From Macrocystis pyrifera (lineage: Eukaryota > Sar > Phaeophyceae > Laminariales > Laminariaceae): a stretch of 64,000 nucleotides of DNA. The notes beneath the pieces are model-generated. The model searched no databases, had not been told where the DNA came from, and was given only the letters and a program-made list of their open reading frames with translations. The DNA is taken from the NCBI GenBank assembly GCA_031763025.1, contig JASSKH010000002.1:21839168-21903167 (forward strand), in the 5' to 3' direction. Both the position numbers and the translations under genes were made by a program. The first letter of the stretch is position 1. Each line of letters starts with the position of its first letter. Positions 34,403 through 47,190 of this stretch are shown here, piece after piece.

Positions 34403-36229
34403 AACCAGGCAGTCAGATCTCTCCGTGTTAGGCTGCAGACGCCGAAGAGGAGGAGCGGTGCCAGGAGAAGTCCCAACAGCCTCCAGCAGCAGCAGCATCC
34501 CCGGAGCAGCCGACTTCAAGGGGAAGGCCGTGCTACTATTAATATTGTAGACAGAAGCACCAGCGCCAGCAGCATCAGCAGCAAGCAGCAAGCAGCAACA
34601 ACAACAACCACCACATCAGCAGCAGCAACAGCAGAGGCAACAAAAACAGACCAGGCAGCAGCAGCGGCAGGAAGTGGGAGACCAGGCAGCTCGCGCTCTC
34701 CCACGCGACCAGGCTCAGGATCTACGCAGGCAACGGTTTGAAGCCGCCCATTCTGTTGTACTCACAGGTGAACGGCGGGTTGTGTTACTCTGTTTTTATT
34801 ATACGCGCTTGATCCAGAGCACAGTACAGCTACCAACTTAGCAATGTTATGACGGTAGTCAAGAGCAGACTTGCCTGTTTCGTCAAAACGAGTGACGCAG
34901 GTTGTTTTTTCTTCAAGACTCGACATCGCCTCGACCGGTCGTCCGTGTTCCGCATCGTTTGTTGAACCCATCCCCTGATGACTCCTGTGCTGAACGCCCA
35001 ATGCTTCAGGAGGCTTCTTGTTGCGTCCCTCATATTCCGGGCTACCGCCGGTATCTATGCACCCTCTTCGTCATTTCCATCAAGAGGAAGATACCCAGCC
35101 AACTGCAAAGCTATGCTTCGGTGTTTGCGAAACGCGCATGGCTCCCGAGCATGAAAGTCGCTGCGGGGTCGTCAGCGGGGTGATGCAGCAAGCACCGTCT
35201 AAGAATTTGAGCACTGCCGTGGCCACGCCTCGATTGTTTACTCCCAGCCCCTGAATGCGGGATTCGTTGGCGTCATCCATGGTCGCGGCCGGGACGGTGG
35301 GGGCAGGGGTAGAGATACGAGTCCGCGCATTGCGGGTGGATATCACCAGGGGGGTGGTGGGCGGAGGGAATGGCGGTCGTACACTGATGGAGGAATCCGG
35401 AGGTTGCCAGGAGTGCGCACACCGCATGGGTAGATGGTCTCAGATCGACCCGGGATCCATATTTGGACGAGCAACGGCGTATCGTGCCTGCTAACCCTGG
35501 CCCAGGGACGGAAAACATATTCGTCGAAACGCAGAGGAACATTGAATTTCGTTCTTGCAAGTTCCCTTTGTTCCGTGGGTCGTACGAGGACTCCAAATAT
35601 GGCTGGGTTGGTCGCCTAGGTGATTATGTTTAGTTGCCACTGACGTTGAATATGGGCTAACGTGCCGGATTTGATGTAGCACTGGCTGTTGCTGAAGATA
35701 CGTTTTGCGATTGAAACCGTCTTCTGAACACACGTCGTGGCGTTTTCCGTGTATTGCAATACGTTTTCTTGGAAAAGGCCGAGGGCGACGTAGACTCTGC
35801 GTTGGGTGTGTTGTCTAAAATGCAGTGAACTTCGTCATTCCACCACCAGACAACTCTCATGCATCCATGTTCAACATAGTAGTATATTATACGAGATATC
35901 ACTTCCATCGGTCACGTTGCGGTGAGTATCTCATGTGTGATCGTTCTGTGTCGTCAGAGATAAAATTCCAGAGCAGCAGCTAGCTGCAGTATATTTTCTA
36001 GTTTCTTTGTTGGCTATGTTTGTGACGACACCCCCACAACCTTCACCTGCAATAAATATACCGGCACTGCCAGACTACCTGGAAAGTACCAGGTAATCCA
36101 ACGTGAAAAAACCGTTTGGCAATCGGATTTTATCTCGAACAGATATGCACTACTACTTGAAGTCGACTTTAAACGTTGAAAACAAAATCTTGCCCTCTAC
36201 CAGAACACAGGTAAAGGAGCCCACTGTGA
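33716..36229. other. Unclassified region with CAG-rich stretch
   Basis: 33770-34130 is C/T-rich and vaguely LTR-like but unpaired. 34310-34700 is CAG-rich with a pure run at 34361-34402. 34760-36229 shows no gene, and short frames have no recognisable domains. Confidence 0.4.
34361..34402 (+). repeat. (CAG)n microsatellite
   Basis: Fourteen consecutive AGC/CAG triplets inside a longer CAG-rich zone (34310-34640). Confidence 0.85.
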
Positions 36230-37055
36230 GAGTAAATGACAGAAAAATTCCTTAGGTTTACCTATGGTTATTTAAAAGCAAAAATAATTTCCTGTCCTAA
36301 CGGACCAAATGTCAAAAAACGGTACACCAGCGATTTTTTTGCCAGTTTACGGTACAAAAAACTCAAACCAGGCAATCAGGGTACACCAAACCCAAGTTAG
36401 ATAACATTTTCGGTCAAGGTATGCCGTTTTATAGCGAAACATCCATGTCTGTATGTCTTACTCACCAAAATGACAAAAAAGGTGCACCATTGTATTTTCG
36501 CCTGTTTACGGTACGAAAGAGTAAAACGAGGTGATCAGGGCACACCAAGCCCAATTATATGAATTTTTCTATCAAGGTATACCGTTTTCTGGCAAACAAA
36601 GAATATTCTGGTACAGCTTATATTTTTGAACAAACACGGTGTTCGTCAATAGAAGCGCCTTCTTGTACTCGTGTTCATAGAACTACTTACTTAGATCCCG
36701 ATCTCTGAGCGTGCTCGGTTGGTACATCCCTGGCCTCTCAGGGCTCTCACTTGCAAATCGCCTCCTTTTATTCTTGCCGGACTTTTCCAGCGGGTCTTTG
36801 TTTTCTCCATTTTCCCTCGTACTTTCAGTCCTTCTTTCCTTTTTTTTTTCTTTCGTTTCGTGTACGTGCGTGTACTCCGAGCGCGGTTACGCGGGCGAAC
36901 TTGGCACCGTCGCGGGTGTCAGCGATCGCTGGCGGGTAGAGGGGGGGGAGTTGCAAGGAGCGCGGTCGCCGCTTTCGTGCCTAGGCGTCGCATGCGCCTC
37001 GAGACACGAGGGATGCATCAATAGGCTCTGTCTGGCCTCCATTTGTGATTTTTTA
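36230..37055 (+). repeat. R-family fragment (satellite units plus head)
   Basis: Two to three ~190-bp units, then AGCTTATATTTTTG, TTCTTGTACTCGTGTTCATA and the GTTGCAAGGAGCGCGGTCGC block. Confidence 0.75.
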
Positions 37056-38150
37056 TAGACCAAAAGAAAAAGCGGAAATTCTATGGTACGAATACGTGCT
37101 TCTTATGTAGTTACTTGATGCTTACACTATTTAGATAGGACGATGTACAGCAATTTAGTCCCCACATTCAGGTTAGCGTCTCACGACAACAACATCCGAC
37201 GACAACAGCCTACAACAACAAAGGACGACAGACAACCTGCCCTTCTAACACCCTACACAGCTGGTCGAAACAAAAGTCAGCAGTGATACTGAAAAAAATG
37301 ACAATATACGTGCTCCCTACGTACTTGAGACTTGCAATAGGCAGGACGAAAACGGCCCACGTCAACAACAACGGCCTACAACTCCATACATACAACCTAC
37401 GGTACCCACTATTTCTAGTGCTGAAATTAATTTTTATAGTACCAAGATCAAACAGAAAAAGAGGGAATTCTATGGTACGAATACGTGCTTCCTACGTACT
37501 TTTCTTGATACTTACACTATAGATAGGATGATATACAGCAATTTAATGCCTACATTGAGGTCAGCGTCCCACGACAACAACATCCGACGGCAACAGCCCA
37601 CAACAACAAAGGACGACAGACAACCTACCCTTCTAACACCCTACACAGCAAGACAGCAGTGATACTGACTTCTCCGTACCTAAAACCTACGGTACCCACT
37701 TTTTATAGTGCCAAAAAACCAAATTCTATAGTACCAAAACCAAAAGAAATAAAGCGGAAACTCTACGGTACGAATACGTGCTTCCTGCATACTTTTATCG
37801 ATACTTACAATTTTCGGAGGATAACGGCCCACGTCAAGAACGGCTTACAACTACGAAGAATGACAAACAACCTATCCTTCTAACATACTACACAGGTCGA
37901 AACCATACTGGGTGCCTCCTATTTGTAGTGCATACGGACAAAGACAAAAACAGAATAATAACGTCCCACGACAACAACGTCCGACAACCACGGCCTACAA
38001 CAACAAAGGACGTGCCAAAACCACAAGAAAAATCGGAAATTCTACGTTACGAATACGACGTGCTTCCTACGTACTATTTTTCTTGATACTTACATTATTA
38101 ATAGGATGATAACGGCCCACGTCAACACAACGGTGCTGCCGCTTAGCGGC
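37050..38150 (+). repeat. Degenerate tandem array, about four units
   Basis: Units at about 37050, 37440, 37735 and 38020 share TACGAATACGTGCTTCCTAC, TTGATACTTACA and CCACGACAACAAC. Spacing is about 285-390 bp. A sister array lies at 59990-61000. Confidence 0.7.
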
Positions 38151-38339
38151 CGGCGTATCGATCGGACCCTCTCTGTGGTCCCATCTACTCTACGTGCTAA
38201 AATACCACGGTTTGGAAATATAGACCGATGCAGCAACAGCAGCATCTTCCATCAGCAAAATTCTACCTCGCATGTATCTATGTCGCGAAAGACAGCTACA
38301 AGTAGACACGGCTTATACAGCAGTAAGAGCAGCATGCAG

Positions 38340-38640
38340 CACAGGTCGATTTTTTTTCTTTTTTGACCGGTGCAAGGTGTTCCAATCAGGCAGAAAACGA
38401 TTACGTGAGAGGGGACGGGGATTTTTGCGGTGCTGCTGTGCGGTGCTGTGCTTTCTCTTTCGTGCATACAGCATATCACAACAAGAACAAAACTACCCGA
38501 CCTGGGGTATGTACGTACGTACGGCATTTGTCATTTTTGCGACGTGTTCAGACGACTAAAGTTTTTTGCCATGAAACGGTATACCTTTTGACAGAAAACG
38601 TCATCTAATTTGGTTTTAGTGTACCGTTTTTTTTATCATC
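38340..38640 (+). repeat. Short R-family pieces
   Basis: GACCGGTGCAAGGTGTTCC and GAGAGGGGACGGGGAT match 28660 and 58290. A satellite remnant is at 38570-38640. Confidence 0.65.
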
Positions 38641-38724
38641 ACAGAGGGGGAAAAAAATACCACGGTATGAACATAAAGACAGATGCAGCAACAGCAGTAT
38701 ATTCCATAAGTAAAATTATATACC

Positions 38725-39290
38725 GTGGGGAGCGCAGCTGTGCCCTGCCGACTCGAATCCAACGTACCGCCGCCTTGAGCGTCTCACGTGTTCTTCACAT
38801 TTGTGTTGAAACGTTTTGATTTTTGTGTGATATTGCTTCTCGATTAGGACTGCTTGCCTTCTTTTGCTAGAACGCACTTGGCAGAAATGTTACACGGCGC
38901 GTGCAGCCCTTCGAGTTCTGCGCAGCTACATTCATATTTCCTGTGTGGTCGACAGAGGGTTGTTTACGGGGTGCATATACGTACCGATCATCGGCGAGAA
39001 GTCTGCTTGTATGCCTTTTGTCATCTTGGACTTTACTCCGGCGTTTTATTTGCTATCGGTGTTCGCGACACGTCGAGGTCATCGCAATATGCGCGATGTG
39101 ACTGTGATATTATGTTTTGGTTGTTTTCTTCGAAATAGCGGCAACATCAGCACCTTTAAACAAGTAATATTCTACGTAGCAAGTATCTACGTCGCGAGAG
39201 AGTTTCCATACCTCCGTCCAACCTTTTATTTTATGGTAACACCCAGAAAACAGCTGGGGAACCCTTGCTCTGCTCTACAATACGAAATTT
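38725..39290 (+). repeat. Direct repeat D, copy 2
   Basis: Same-orientation partner of 18935-19520, ending in the same dispersed ~145-bp repeat. It lies just inside the right arm, as copy 1 lies just inside the left arm. Confidence 0.8.
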
Positions 39291-39447
39291 GATAGCGGTT
39301 ATACTGAAGCCAGTATAAAGCGTACCTTTCACGATTAAGAAATTCGGACTGGACCAGCATTCCTGTTTCTTATTTTTCCCCACTATGAGTGTTATGAATT
39401 GTCGCTCGCCCGAGCAAAACGCCTTTATGTAATTCTATATGTATTTC

Positions 39448-39970
39448 TGTTACGGCAAGCTCCCGTTGTGAGCTGTCAACCCTCACCTGACTCGCCTCCT
39501 CAGTTCGTACGTTGGACCCTTCGGCAGTCCCAGTGGCTCCAGGGCTTTGCTCAGGCGAGAGCGAAGCAAACGATGACCAAAGCCCTCGACTGCGAGCGAT
39601 GCAGATACTCGATTATGCCCGTTATCTCGCGTAATGATGCGTATATGCGAGCGAACAGTCGGTTTAGCCTTTAATCCTTTAATCCTTTAATCCTTTAGTT
39701 TTTAGTCCTTTATTCCACTTCTTAGGTTTTGCACGATTTCTCTTCCTTGCCTGGGTAGCGTCTAAAGACACTCGGTGTTGGCCACAACGCGGCATGCGTT
39801 GTACACCTTGGTCAGGCGTTTGACATTCAGCAGACTGAAACTGTCTGCTAAATGAAACGCAAGTCCCACACCCACAGAGTGGTCCGCCACTACTCTGCGC
39901 CCGACGATTCGTGGCTGCATGACTAGACCCGTCGTACGTTAGATTGCTCCCACGTCCCTCCGCCGCAACA
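39448..39970 (-). repeat. LTR of gypsy-2, right arm
   Basis: 523 bp. On the minus strand it starts TGTTGCGGCGGAGG, right after a G7 polypurine tract, and ends CTTGCCGTAACA. It matches the solo LTR at 56448-56953 along its length, and its first ~340 bp match the left arm. Its last ~180 bp lie beyond the arm similarity. Confidence 0.85.
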
Positions 39971-40039
39971 CCCCCCCAAGTCTGGTGCTATCTTCCAGAT
40001 CTTAAGAAAGCGCGGCCCCGGACGACGGAGCTCCTCCCC

Positions 40040-40265
40040 TTTCTCCCCCCCCCTGCCCATTCCATCCCCGCCAGACCCGCCGTTTGGACCAACGGTTTAG
40101 GCCGGGGTGGTCGCCATCGCCCTCCCTTGCTTCCTTTTCTTCCCCCCCTGCCCATTCCATCCCCGCCAGACCCGCCGTTTGGACCAACGGTTTAGGCTTT
40201 CCTCCGCTGTAGCTCCGGTGCTTCCACTCCATATCTTCTTCCCATTTCCAGCCAGACCCACCGCT
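40040..40265 (-). repeat. Three ~90-bp tandem units at the end of gypsy-2
   Basis: CCAGACCCGCCGTTTGGACC recurs at 40071 and 40166, with a diverged copy at about 40252. The left arm has only two diverged units at about 17770-17925, so the array expanded in this arm. Confidence 0.75.
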
Positions 40266-41255
40266 TTGACAAACGGTTTAGGCTGAAGTTGTCGCCAGCT
40301 GCTTCCTTCGGTTTAAACTTGACGCTTGAACTGCTATCTGGACACCCCACTCGCTGTTATCATGGCTGACGTCGTGCACTTCTTCGATGAATGTTTGCCG
40401 CCTTCGAACGTCGGGAAACTCCCTCCGGCCCTTGGTATCTAGCCGGTGTGCCTCGCTCGCTACTCTGGAAGCTGTTTCTCGCTCTTTCCTTATTGGTATC
40501 TCCGGCGGGCAAGAACGGCAGTCTGAACCCGGGTGCAGTCCATACAAAGCGTGAAATATATACAGCTGCCTGGAAGTGAAACCTGTACTCACCTCATCCG
40601 GATCCCATTGGGGAATACTCCCATACTTACGTGTCTCCACCAGGAATACGTGCAGCTGCAGCTGTGCAATACTCTCGAAGATTCCCGTCAATCCAGTCAA
40701 AACGTACTCGCATGCTCACGTGTTTGCGACGTCCCCCCGAGAGCTTGCGATCGGTCATCGTGTACAACGGTTTTCGCCAAAGTGTATTTCTCGGCAAGTC
40801 TTCTATCCGATCCCCCGACCAGGTGCGCGAGCCATATCGACGGCATTGCCAGGTCGGAGCATTCATGAAATGTCTTGATGCCTACTGCGAAGACCGTCGT
40901 CCCCGGTTTGGCAATGCACCCGTCCACGTAAGTTTTGTCAAACGCGATGACAGGCATCACAATAATCAATGACAGGCATGACAAACGTTTAGCCTCGGCC
41001 TGATACCCATCAGTGACAGGCCTGACTAACGTCAACAGAACTCATGGTGTTGAAGATCTGGGGTGAAACGCCGAATCCATCACCCGGAGAGTACTTCTTC
41101 GTTTCACTAAAGAGGCGAAGACTTGCAGAGTCCCGATAATGATTTCTGTCGCCACTCTCGCGTAATTCGACAGATCCCTGCCCTCGATTGCGGTTGACGA
41201 GCCCGTAGCACACCGACACTCTTAGCGACTGGCACTGGGGGTTCACGGCTGTAAA

Positions 41256-43822
41256 CACCCTGGACAATAGACAATGGCCCCTGCAATAGCAATCTAATTT
41301 GGTGCAATGGACGGGTCTATTGTCGTCGGCAAAGGCTATCGATTGGCACGTTCCTCGATCCATTGTCGTCGGTAATGCCTATCGATAGGTTACGTCCCCA
41401 ACATATTGTTCAGGCAGGAGTGTGCTGAAGTACCTGGGTTGAAAGCTACTGTCACCGACAATGGCTATCGACGGATAGCTTGCAGAATCTACTGCGGTCC
41501 ACAGTGGCTATCGATGAACACATTTCTTGATCTATTATGGCCGGCAATGGCTATCGATAGATGCATTTTTTGGCCGGTAATGGCTATCGATATATATGTT
41601 TCTGAATCTATTGTGACCAGCAATGGCTGTCGATAGATACGTTTCTAATATATTGTGGCCGGCAATTGCTATCGATGGACACCGTTGAGAATCGATTGTG
41701 GTGGATAATGTCTATCGATGAACACCATCACCAGCCTGTTTCCACACCTACAATGCACTCTGATTTACTAAGCAACGCAATATTTCGTTCCGCAGCAAAG
41801 TCATATTTTCATCTTGTGATCACCACCAGTATGGAATGAGTGCATGGTGTATCGTGATGAGAGCAGCAATGTCGGTGCATGGCATAGCGTGGAGGAGGGC
41901 TGCAACGTTGTGTGTCTCAATAAAGCAGTGGGCATCATGGGGGTTAAGTGTGTTGCATTGTCGGCTGTAGTGTTGTGGTTAGTACTGGTTAGTACTCTGT
42001 GTTATTAATAGTGATTCCAAATCGGTTACACTCTGTACGGATAAGATAGATGAGGTAAGATGTGCATATACCCTGGACAATAGAAAGGAAACAGAACATT
42101 GCCGCTACGGTAGCCCCGAAAATGCGTGTGTCAATGGATATTGTTAACGACAATAGACTGGCAACGCTGGTTAACGATGTACATTATGAACCACAATAGA
42201 CCGGCAACACTCTCTATCGATAGACACTGCTAACCACAATGGACTGGCAACGCTGTCTATCGATATATGTTGTTAACGACAATAGACTGGCAACGCTGTC
42301 TATCGATAGATATTGTCAGGAAACAAAACATTTTCGGCAATGGAGACAATATGCCTTTGCCCTAACAATGGAGTCACAAGGTTGTCCATAGATGGCCATT
42401 GTCCTGAACAATAGATGTTGGGGGAGCAACCGTGATAGATATTGTTCGAACAATAGACCAAAACGTTTGCCTATCGATGGCTATTGTCACCAACAATATA
42501 CACGCAATAGTATCCATCAATAGCCATCGTCACCCACAATAGACTGTCGGGCGTGTTTTCGTAATAGACTACTACCTAAACCTATTGTATACCGTGGAAT
42601 GATGTATGTCGATGGCCATCCTTGACGACCGCCGAAGCTTCTATTGCCGCCAACAATAGGTACGCGATTTTGTCCAACAATAGCCATCGCCACCCACAAC
42701 AGATTGTTGGCCGGGCTCCGAAAAATATGAATCTGACTTTACTCCATTTCAGTACGAGACAAAATCTCGAGTTAAGAAACGGAAAGCTGATAATTTTCTT
42801 GTCAAGGTGGTTTTGTTTTTAGTATCCAGATTATTTTTGATAGTGCAGTTAATCGAGGACAATGTAAAGGTAACATATCGAATTTATTTCCGAACAAAAA
42901 AATAATCTAAAATATAGATGACCAGCATCCGAAAAAATAACTCTTACTTTCTTGGTTTGAGTATGGGACAAACAAACTCGAGATGAGAAACGGAAATACT
43001 AGAATTTTCAGCGTAAGGTGGTTTGAGTTTAATGATCCACGTTTTATTATAAGTGGAGTTAGCAGACTGTAGGACAAAGCATGGGTAGTAAATCGAGTCA
43101 ATTTCCGAAACTAAGAGCGCACACGAGTTGATGACAGTTACCAATATCTTGGTGCGCGAGTTTCTATTAATGGCGACATCTATATATAATGTATTCTTCA
43201 AATGAGTGTCAGAGCGTATGGTGTCCACAACATGACGATGTCGGTTCACTTACCGCATACATACAGAACATGACATACCTCGTATATCGTGAGATGAGTG
43301 CAAAATATCCTCGAGATGGTTATCGATGGATAGCTTGTACAATCCATTATGGCCGGCAATGGCCATCGATAGACATCTCGTACAATCTATTGTGGCCGGC
43401 AACGGCCATCGATAGACATATCACACAATCTATTGTGGTCGACAATGGCCGTCGATAGACCTCTCGCACAATCTATTGTGGCCCGCAATGGCCATCGATA
43501 GGCCTCTCGCACAATGTATTGTGGTCACCAATGGCTATCGATAGACATCTCGCACAATCTAACGTGGTCGGCAATGACCATCGATCGACATCTCGCACAT
43601 TCTTTTGTGGCCTGCAATGGCCATCGATGGACGAAATTCACCATCTATTGTGTTGGACAATGTCTATCGATCGACAATATCACCAGTCTATTGTCGCCGA
43701 CAATAATTATCGATAGACAAATTCCACAATCTATTGTCGCAGACAATATACATCGATAGATTACCCCCCTCGTCTATTGTCGAAGCAATAGACAATTGTT
43801 ATGTCAAGTTGTCCAGAGTGTG
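41256..43822. mobile_element. Non-autonomous DNA transposon-like element built of TATCGATA repeats
   Basis: A 2567-bp insertion in gypsy-2 of the right arm, flanked by the 5-bp repeat GTAAA (41251-41255 and 43823-43827). The left arm holds the intact site (TTTAC at 16790-16794). The ends are short inverted repeats: CACCCTGGACAA at the left and CACACTCTGGACAA read inward from the right. It has no coding capacity. The interior is ~60-bp units with CAATCTATTGTGG, GGCAATGGC and ATCGATAGAC. They point one way at about 41450-41730 and 43300-43780 and the opposite way at about 42060-42700, with a duplicated AT-rich ~200-bp block between (42720-43110). Five-base duplication and CAC ends would suit a Transib-like mover, but the class is not proven. 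Confidence 0.8.
42720..43110 (+). repeat. AT-rich tandem duplication inside the TATCGATA element
   Basis: Two diverged ~200-bp copies, each with CCGAAAAA(A)TA, CTCGAG and GAGAAACGGAAA/AAGAAACGGAAA followed by AAGGTGGTTT. Confidence 0.65.
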
Positions 43823-45099
43823 GTAAACTCCCCCCCTGCATCGCCCCGAACCAACAATAGCGATTCCGAAATGCACATCGCTCAGTGTGAGGTTTTACCG
43901 CGAGTGCCTCCTTCGATGGCACAGGACACGTGAGCAAAAGATGTGCTCGCTTCTTCCACCAAGGACAACACATACTCGAACCTATTACCTGCTTGCAGCC
44001 CCTGCTTAAGGTCTGATAAGTACATCTCAGGGACCTTCCACGATTGTAGGGTGCCAATGAGTGATACTGTCACTTGCGTGGTCATCCATTTGCTACTCCT
44101 GTGCTTATATAAGAGCACATACTTGACGTCCTTGGCTAACGTGGGCTACTTACGCTTGCCCTGGGTCAGAAAGTTGGGCATGCCACGCCGGGACCACCAA
44201 ATGTGTCGCGAACCAAGGCGAACAACTCCGGTATCATTGCCTTCGATGTAGCTAGCTTTGAGTCCTCGTTATTAAGAGTCTGCCGGCGTATACCTTCGTG
44301 GTATTGTAAGTACCATCCATCTTCATCTTTGCCTCTTCACCTGACCCTCAAGCCCGACTAAGAATTTTCGTGTTTCCGTGGTAGCACTCCATGGAAGAAC
44401 CTATTCCATGATCTCCCTCTAACAGACGCGAATTCTGCACTGTATCAATTACTGCGGTTGATAGGGCAGAGGGTGGACTTACGGGCCCCTCGTACCGTCT
44501 CGTCGCCCTTAGAGATAATCCACAACTACGGCAGTAGTGACTCGGCAACACAAAGAATTTCACAAGTTTCCGTACTTCCAGTCATTTTAACAACCATCGA
44601 CGTTGATTGATCAGGCATCTTATGGGGGTCACAACGCGGTTGACTATCTGGTTTCGAGCGCGTTTACAGGTTGCATGCATGCATAAAGGTGGCACCTGAT
44701 GTATACACAAAGCGTTTGCCTCTAATTCCTGTATCACTCTCTGTTGCCGGTGCAATCCCTTCGTCTGCAACAAGCTCCGCAAGGATAAATCCCTCCGATG
44801 CTAGTCCCTCCGGACCACGTTTGACAACAAGGTGCATCGTCTGGAAAAGCCTCCCTGAACCCATCACCTCAATGCAGAACACGCCAGCCTTGATAGGGGA
44901 TTCGGGAGCAGGTGACGAGCTCAGGGTGACTACTGCAGGCCCGTGGGACATTCGATGAATCGCAGATCTCTTCTGCGCCGCATGCAGGAAAGTCTCTGAC
45001 TTTCGAACAGCCGAGTCGACGACGGGCAACTCCCTTCCCCGGCCATACGGTCTAAATTAGTTCACCGACCACAACACCGCATTCACCTCCTGTGGCGCG

Positions 45100-47190
45100 G
45101 ACGACCACTCAGCATTGCCTGATTGACTCAAGGCGACAGTACACTCGATTACCCGCTCGGAGTTTGTGTGTACCTGGCGACAGCCTTTCTTTATTCTCAA
45201 TCACTTTCATGTGTTGGACGTTTCTGTCTGGCCGGGACAGGTTCGTTCGTTATGCTTGTGGCCGCTATTGAGGCACGTGCTCACCGGTACCTAGTCACGC
45301 TAGCCAAGGGCCTCACCTTTCCCAGTACGTTGACCTGAGCAAGTTGAGCATAGCGTTGATCTTGGAGTGTTATGGACTTACCCCTGAATTGACCACTCCC
45401 ACTCGTGCAAATAGTTGTCGAGACACGCCGGTTCTTAGCGTTGGGCGCCGTTTACCAGCTAGTTACCGTTCTGTCTGACTTCGTTGGGCGTGACTCTGTT
45501 ACCTCCTTGGTAGTACCCGTGGTGGCTCTGGGGCCGGTTGCGTTTAACTCCGGTTGCGTTGGGCTTGACTCTGCTTACATTATTTTGCCATATCCGTGAT
45601 CATTCCGGATCCAGTAGCCTTTCTGTCTCATTGATCACCCTCCTAGCGTACCTCAAGAGTGGCACACAGTTAAAAACCCTTCGGCTTTCGCGACATTGAT
45701 CACACTCCCGTATTCTCAAGGGTTGTGGCACTGAATTTACTCATAGAGCCGCCTGCCATGAGTTTTACCTTATTTTCGAGCATTCAATCTTCGAGGACGG
45801 CCGCCAGGAGAATAGGAACTCCACTCTCGGCTGCTTCGCGTTTCGGAGCGATCCCTATTTATATACTTTTGGAGTCGATTGTTTTATTAATTCCAACGTC
45901 TTCACCTTGGGGTCGATTGTCCGCTTCCTGAATCACCCCATTTACCTTGGTGTTGCTTAGCCTATCGACCTCTTCCTCGTAGGGGAACTCCACGACCGCT
46001 CACAGAAATCCTTACCTTGGATATCCTTCAAGAAGATACGCGTTTTCATCGTAGGTAGAAGCGACTCAACCCCGGGTTGGGTTGACCGCCCAAAGTACAG
46101 TAGTAGTCCCCTTATCTAAGACATCCTCTGCCAAGGGTTGGGTTGACAGGAATAATCCCCTTATCTTGGATGTGCTCTCCCCTCCCCTCCCTTGCGTTTC
46201 ACTCGGCCGAGCGAACGCAAGAGATCGAAGAATAACTTCATCCACTCTGTCCTGTGTCTATCACTGCGACACACCCCCTGGAAGAACGACAACTATTTTC
46301 GGTGGAACGCTAAACTGTTGCTTTGGCCGATTCCTGGTGTCGTGGATACGGTTCGGATTCTTTGTCAGGCATACATTCTGCATCCTACATTCTTTACCGT
46401 CTCGATTTGCGTATTCAACCATTTGGTTCCGGCCACATATTACCGGTGTTATACCCGGTAAAGCTGTTTATTTCCTGGCTTGAAGTGCGTACCAGGTGGT
46501 CTGCATAGGTGTTTAAAGACGTTGTTCCAAATAACATGCGCAGGTGTATACGTAGAGGGTTTACCTTTAACGTGTACATAAACTTGGATATATCCCCTTT
46601 ATGTTTCGTTTTTCCTTCCGTCGTTCATCCTCCTGAAAACTGCAGCAATCAGGATACGGTGGTACTTGAGAGCGTGCTTAGACCAATGAAAAACTCATCT
46701 GACACACCAAATCAAACACACCACCGCACAAGTGCATATTTATGGTTTCAAGTCTTGGATATTCGTGCATGAAACAAAGGTAGACTCTACAAAAACATCA
46801 ATTACGTACAGATACAATTGTTTGGTGCACACCTGAACGATAGTGCAGCATTTCTTTGTACCGTTACTTTGCATGTATGGAAACTCCCAGTACTACACAC
46901 TGTACTGAAAGAGGACTTGCAGTTCCTTATTCATTGTGGGCAACGTCCAAACTGCTGTAGTGACAAGTTACGGGACCGCACCCGGATACGGCGCGCGCAC
47001 GTGCGTGCTTACTCGTCAATGCCATGCACAGAGCTGTGTCAAAATACGAGCGGGCTCAATAGGCCAACCAGGTGTCCTTCACAGGTCATACAGAGCTCTT
47101 TGCGCGTCTGATATCGGAGCACCCAGGCCAAATACTCGTTGAAAACGGATGTCAGATACGTACACACTGCTACAGGGCAGAGTATCATCC
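45100..47190. other. Arm sequence without recognisable gene (right)
   Basis: Counterpart of 13541-15440. No conserved frame or domain is seen. Confidence 0.4.

Larger units (their letters stand above)
39448..45100 (-). mobile_element. Gypsy-2 relic in right arm
   Basis: Mirror copy of 15440-18325 with the same decayed parts on the minus strand: LTR (39448-39970), tail repeats (40040-40265), C-terminal block (about 40500-40560), integrase (about 41050-41250 and 43828-44250), methyltransferase-like traces (about 44350-44960) and an RNase H trace (about 45020-45090). It is interrupted by the DNA element at 41256-43822. Heavily broken, old; no 5' LTR seen. Confidence 0.75.

Noticed and set aside
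18326-39627. Palindrome as a Polinton, Starship or other giant transposon
   Set aside because: No polymerase B, retroviral-type integrase of its own, or DUF3435-type recombinase. The only recombinase belongs to the DIRS-like element.
41450-43780. Repeat-spacer look reminiscent of CRISPR
   Set aside because: Units are degenerate, in both orientations, without constant spacer length, and the setting is eukaryotic.
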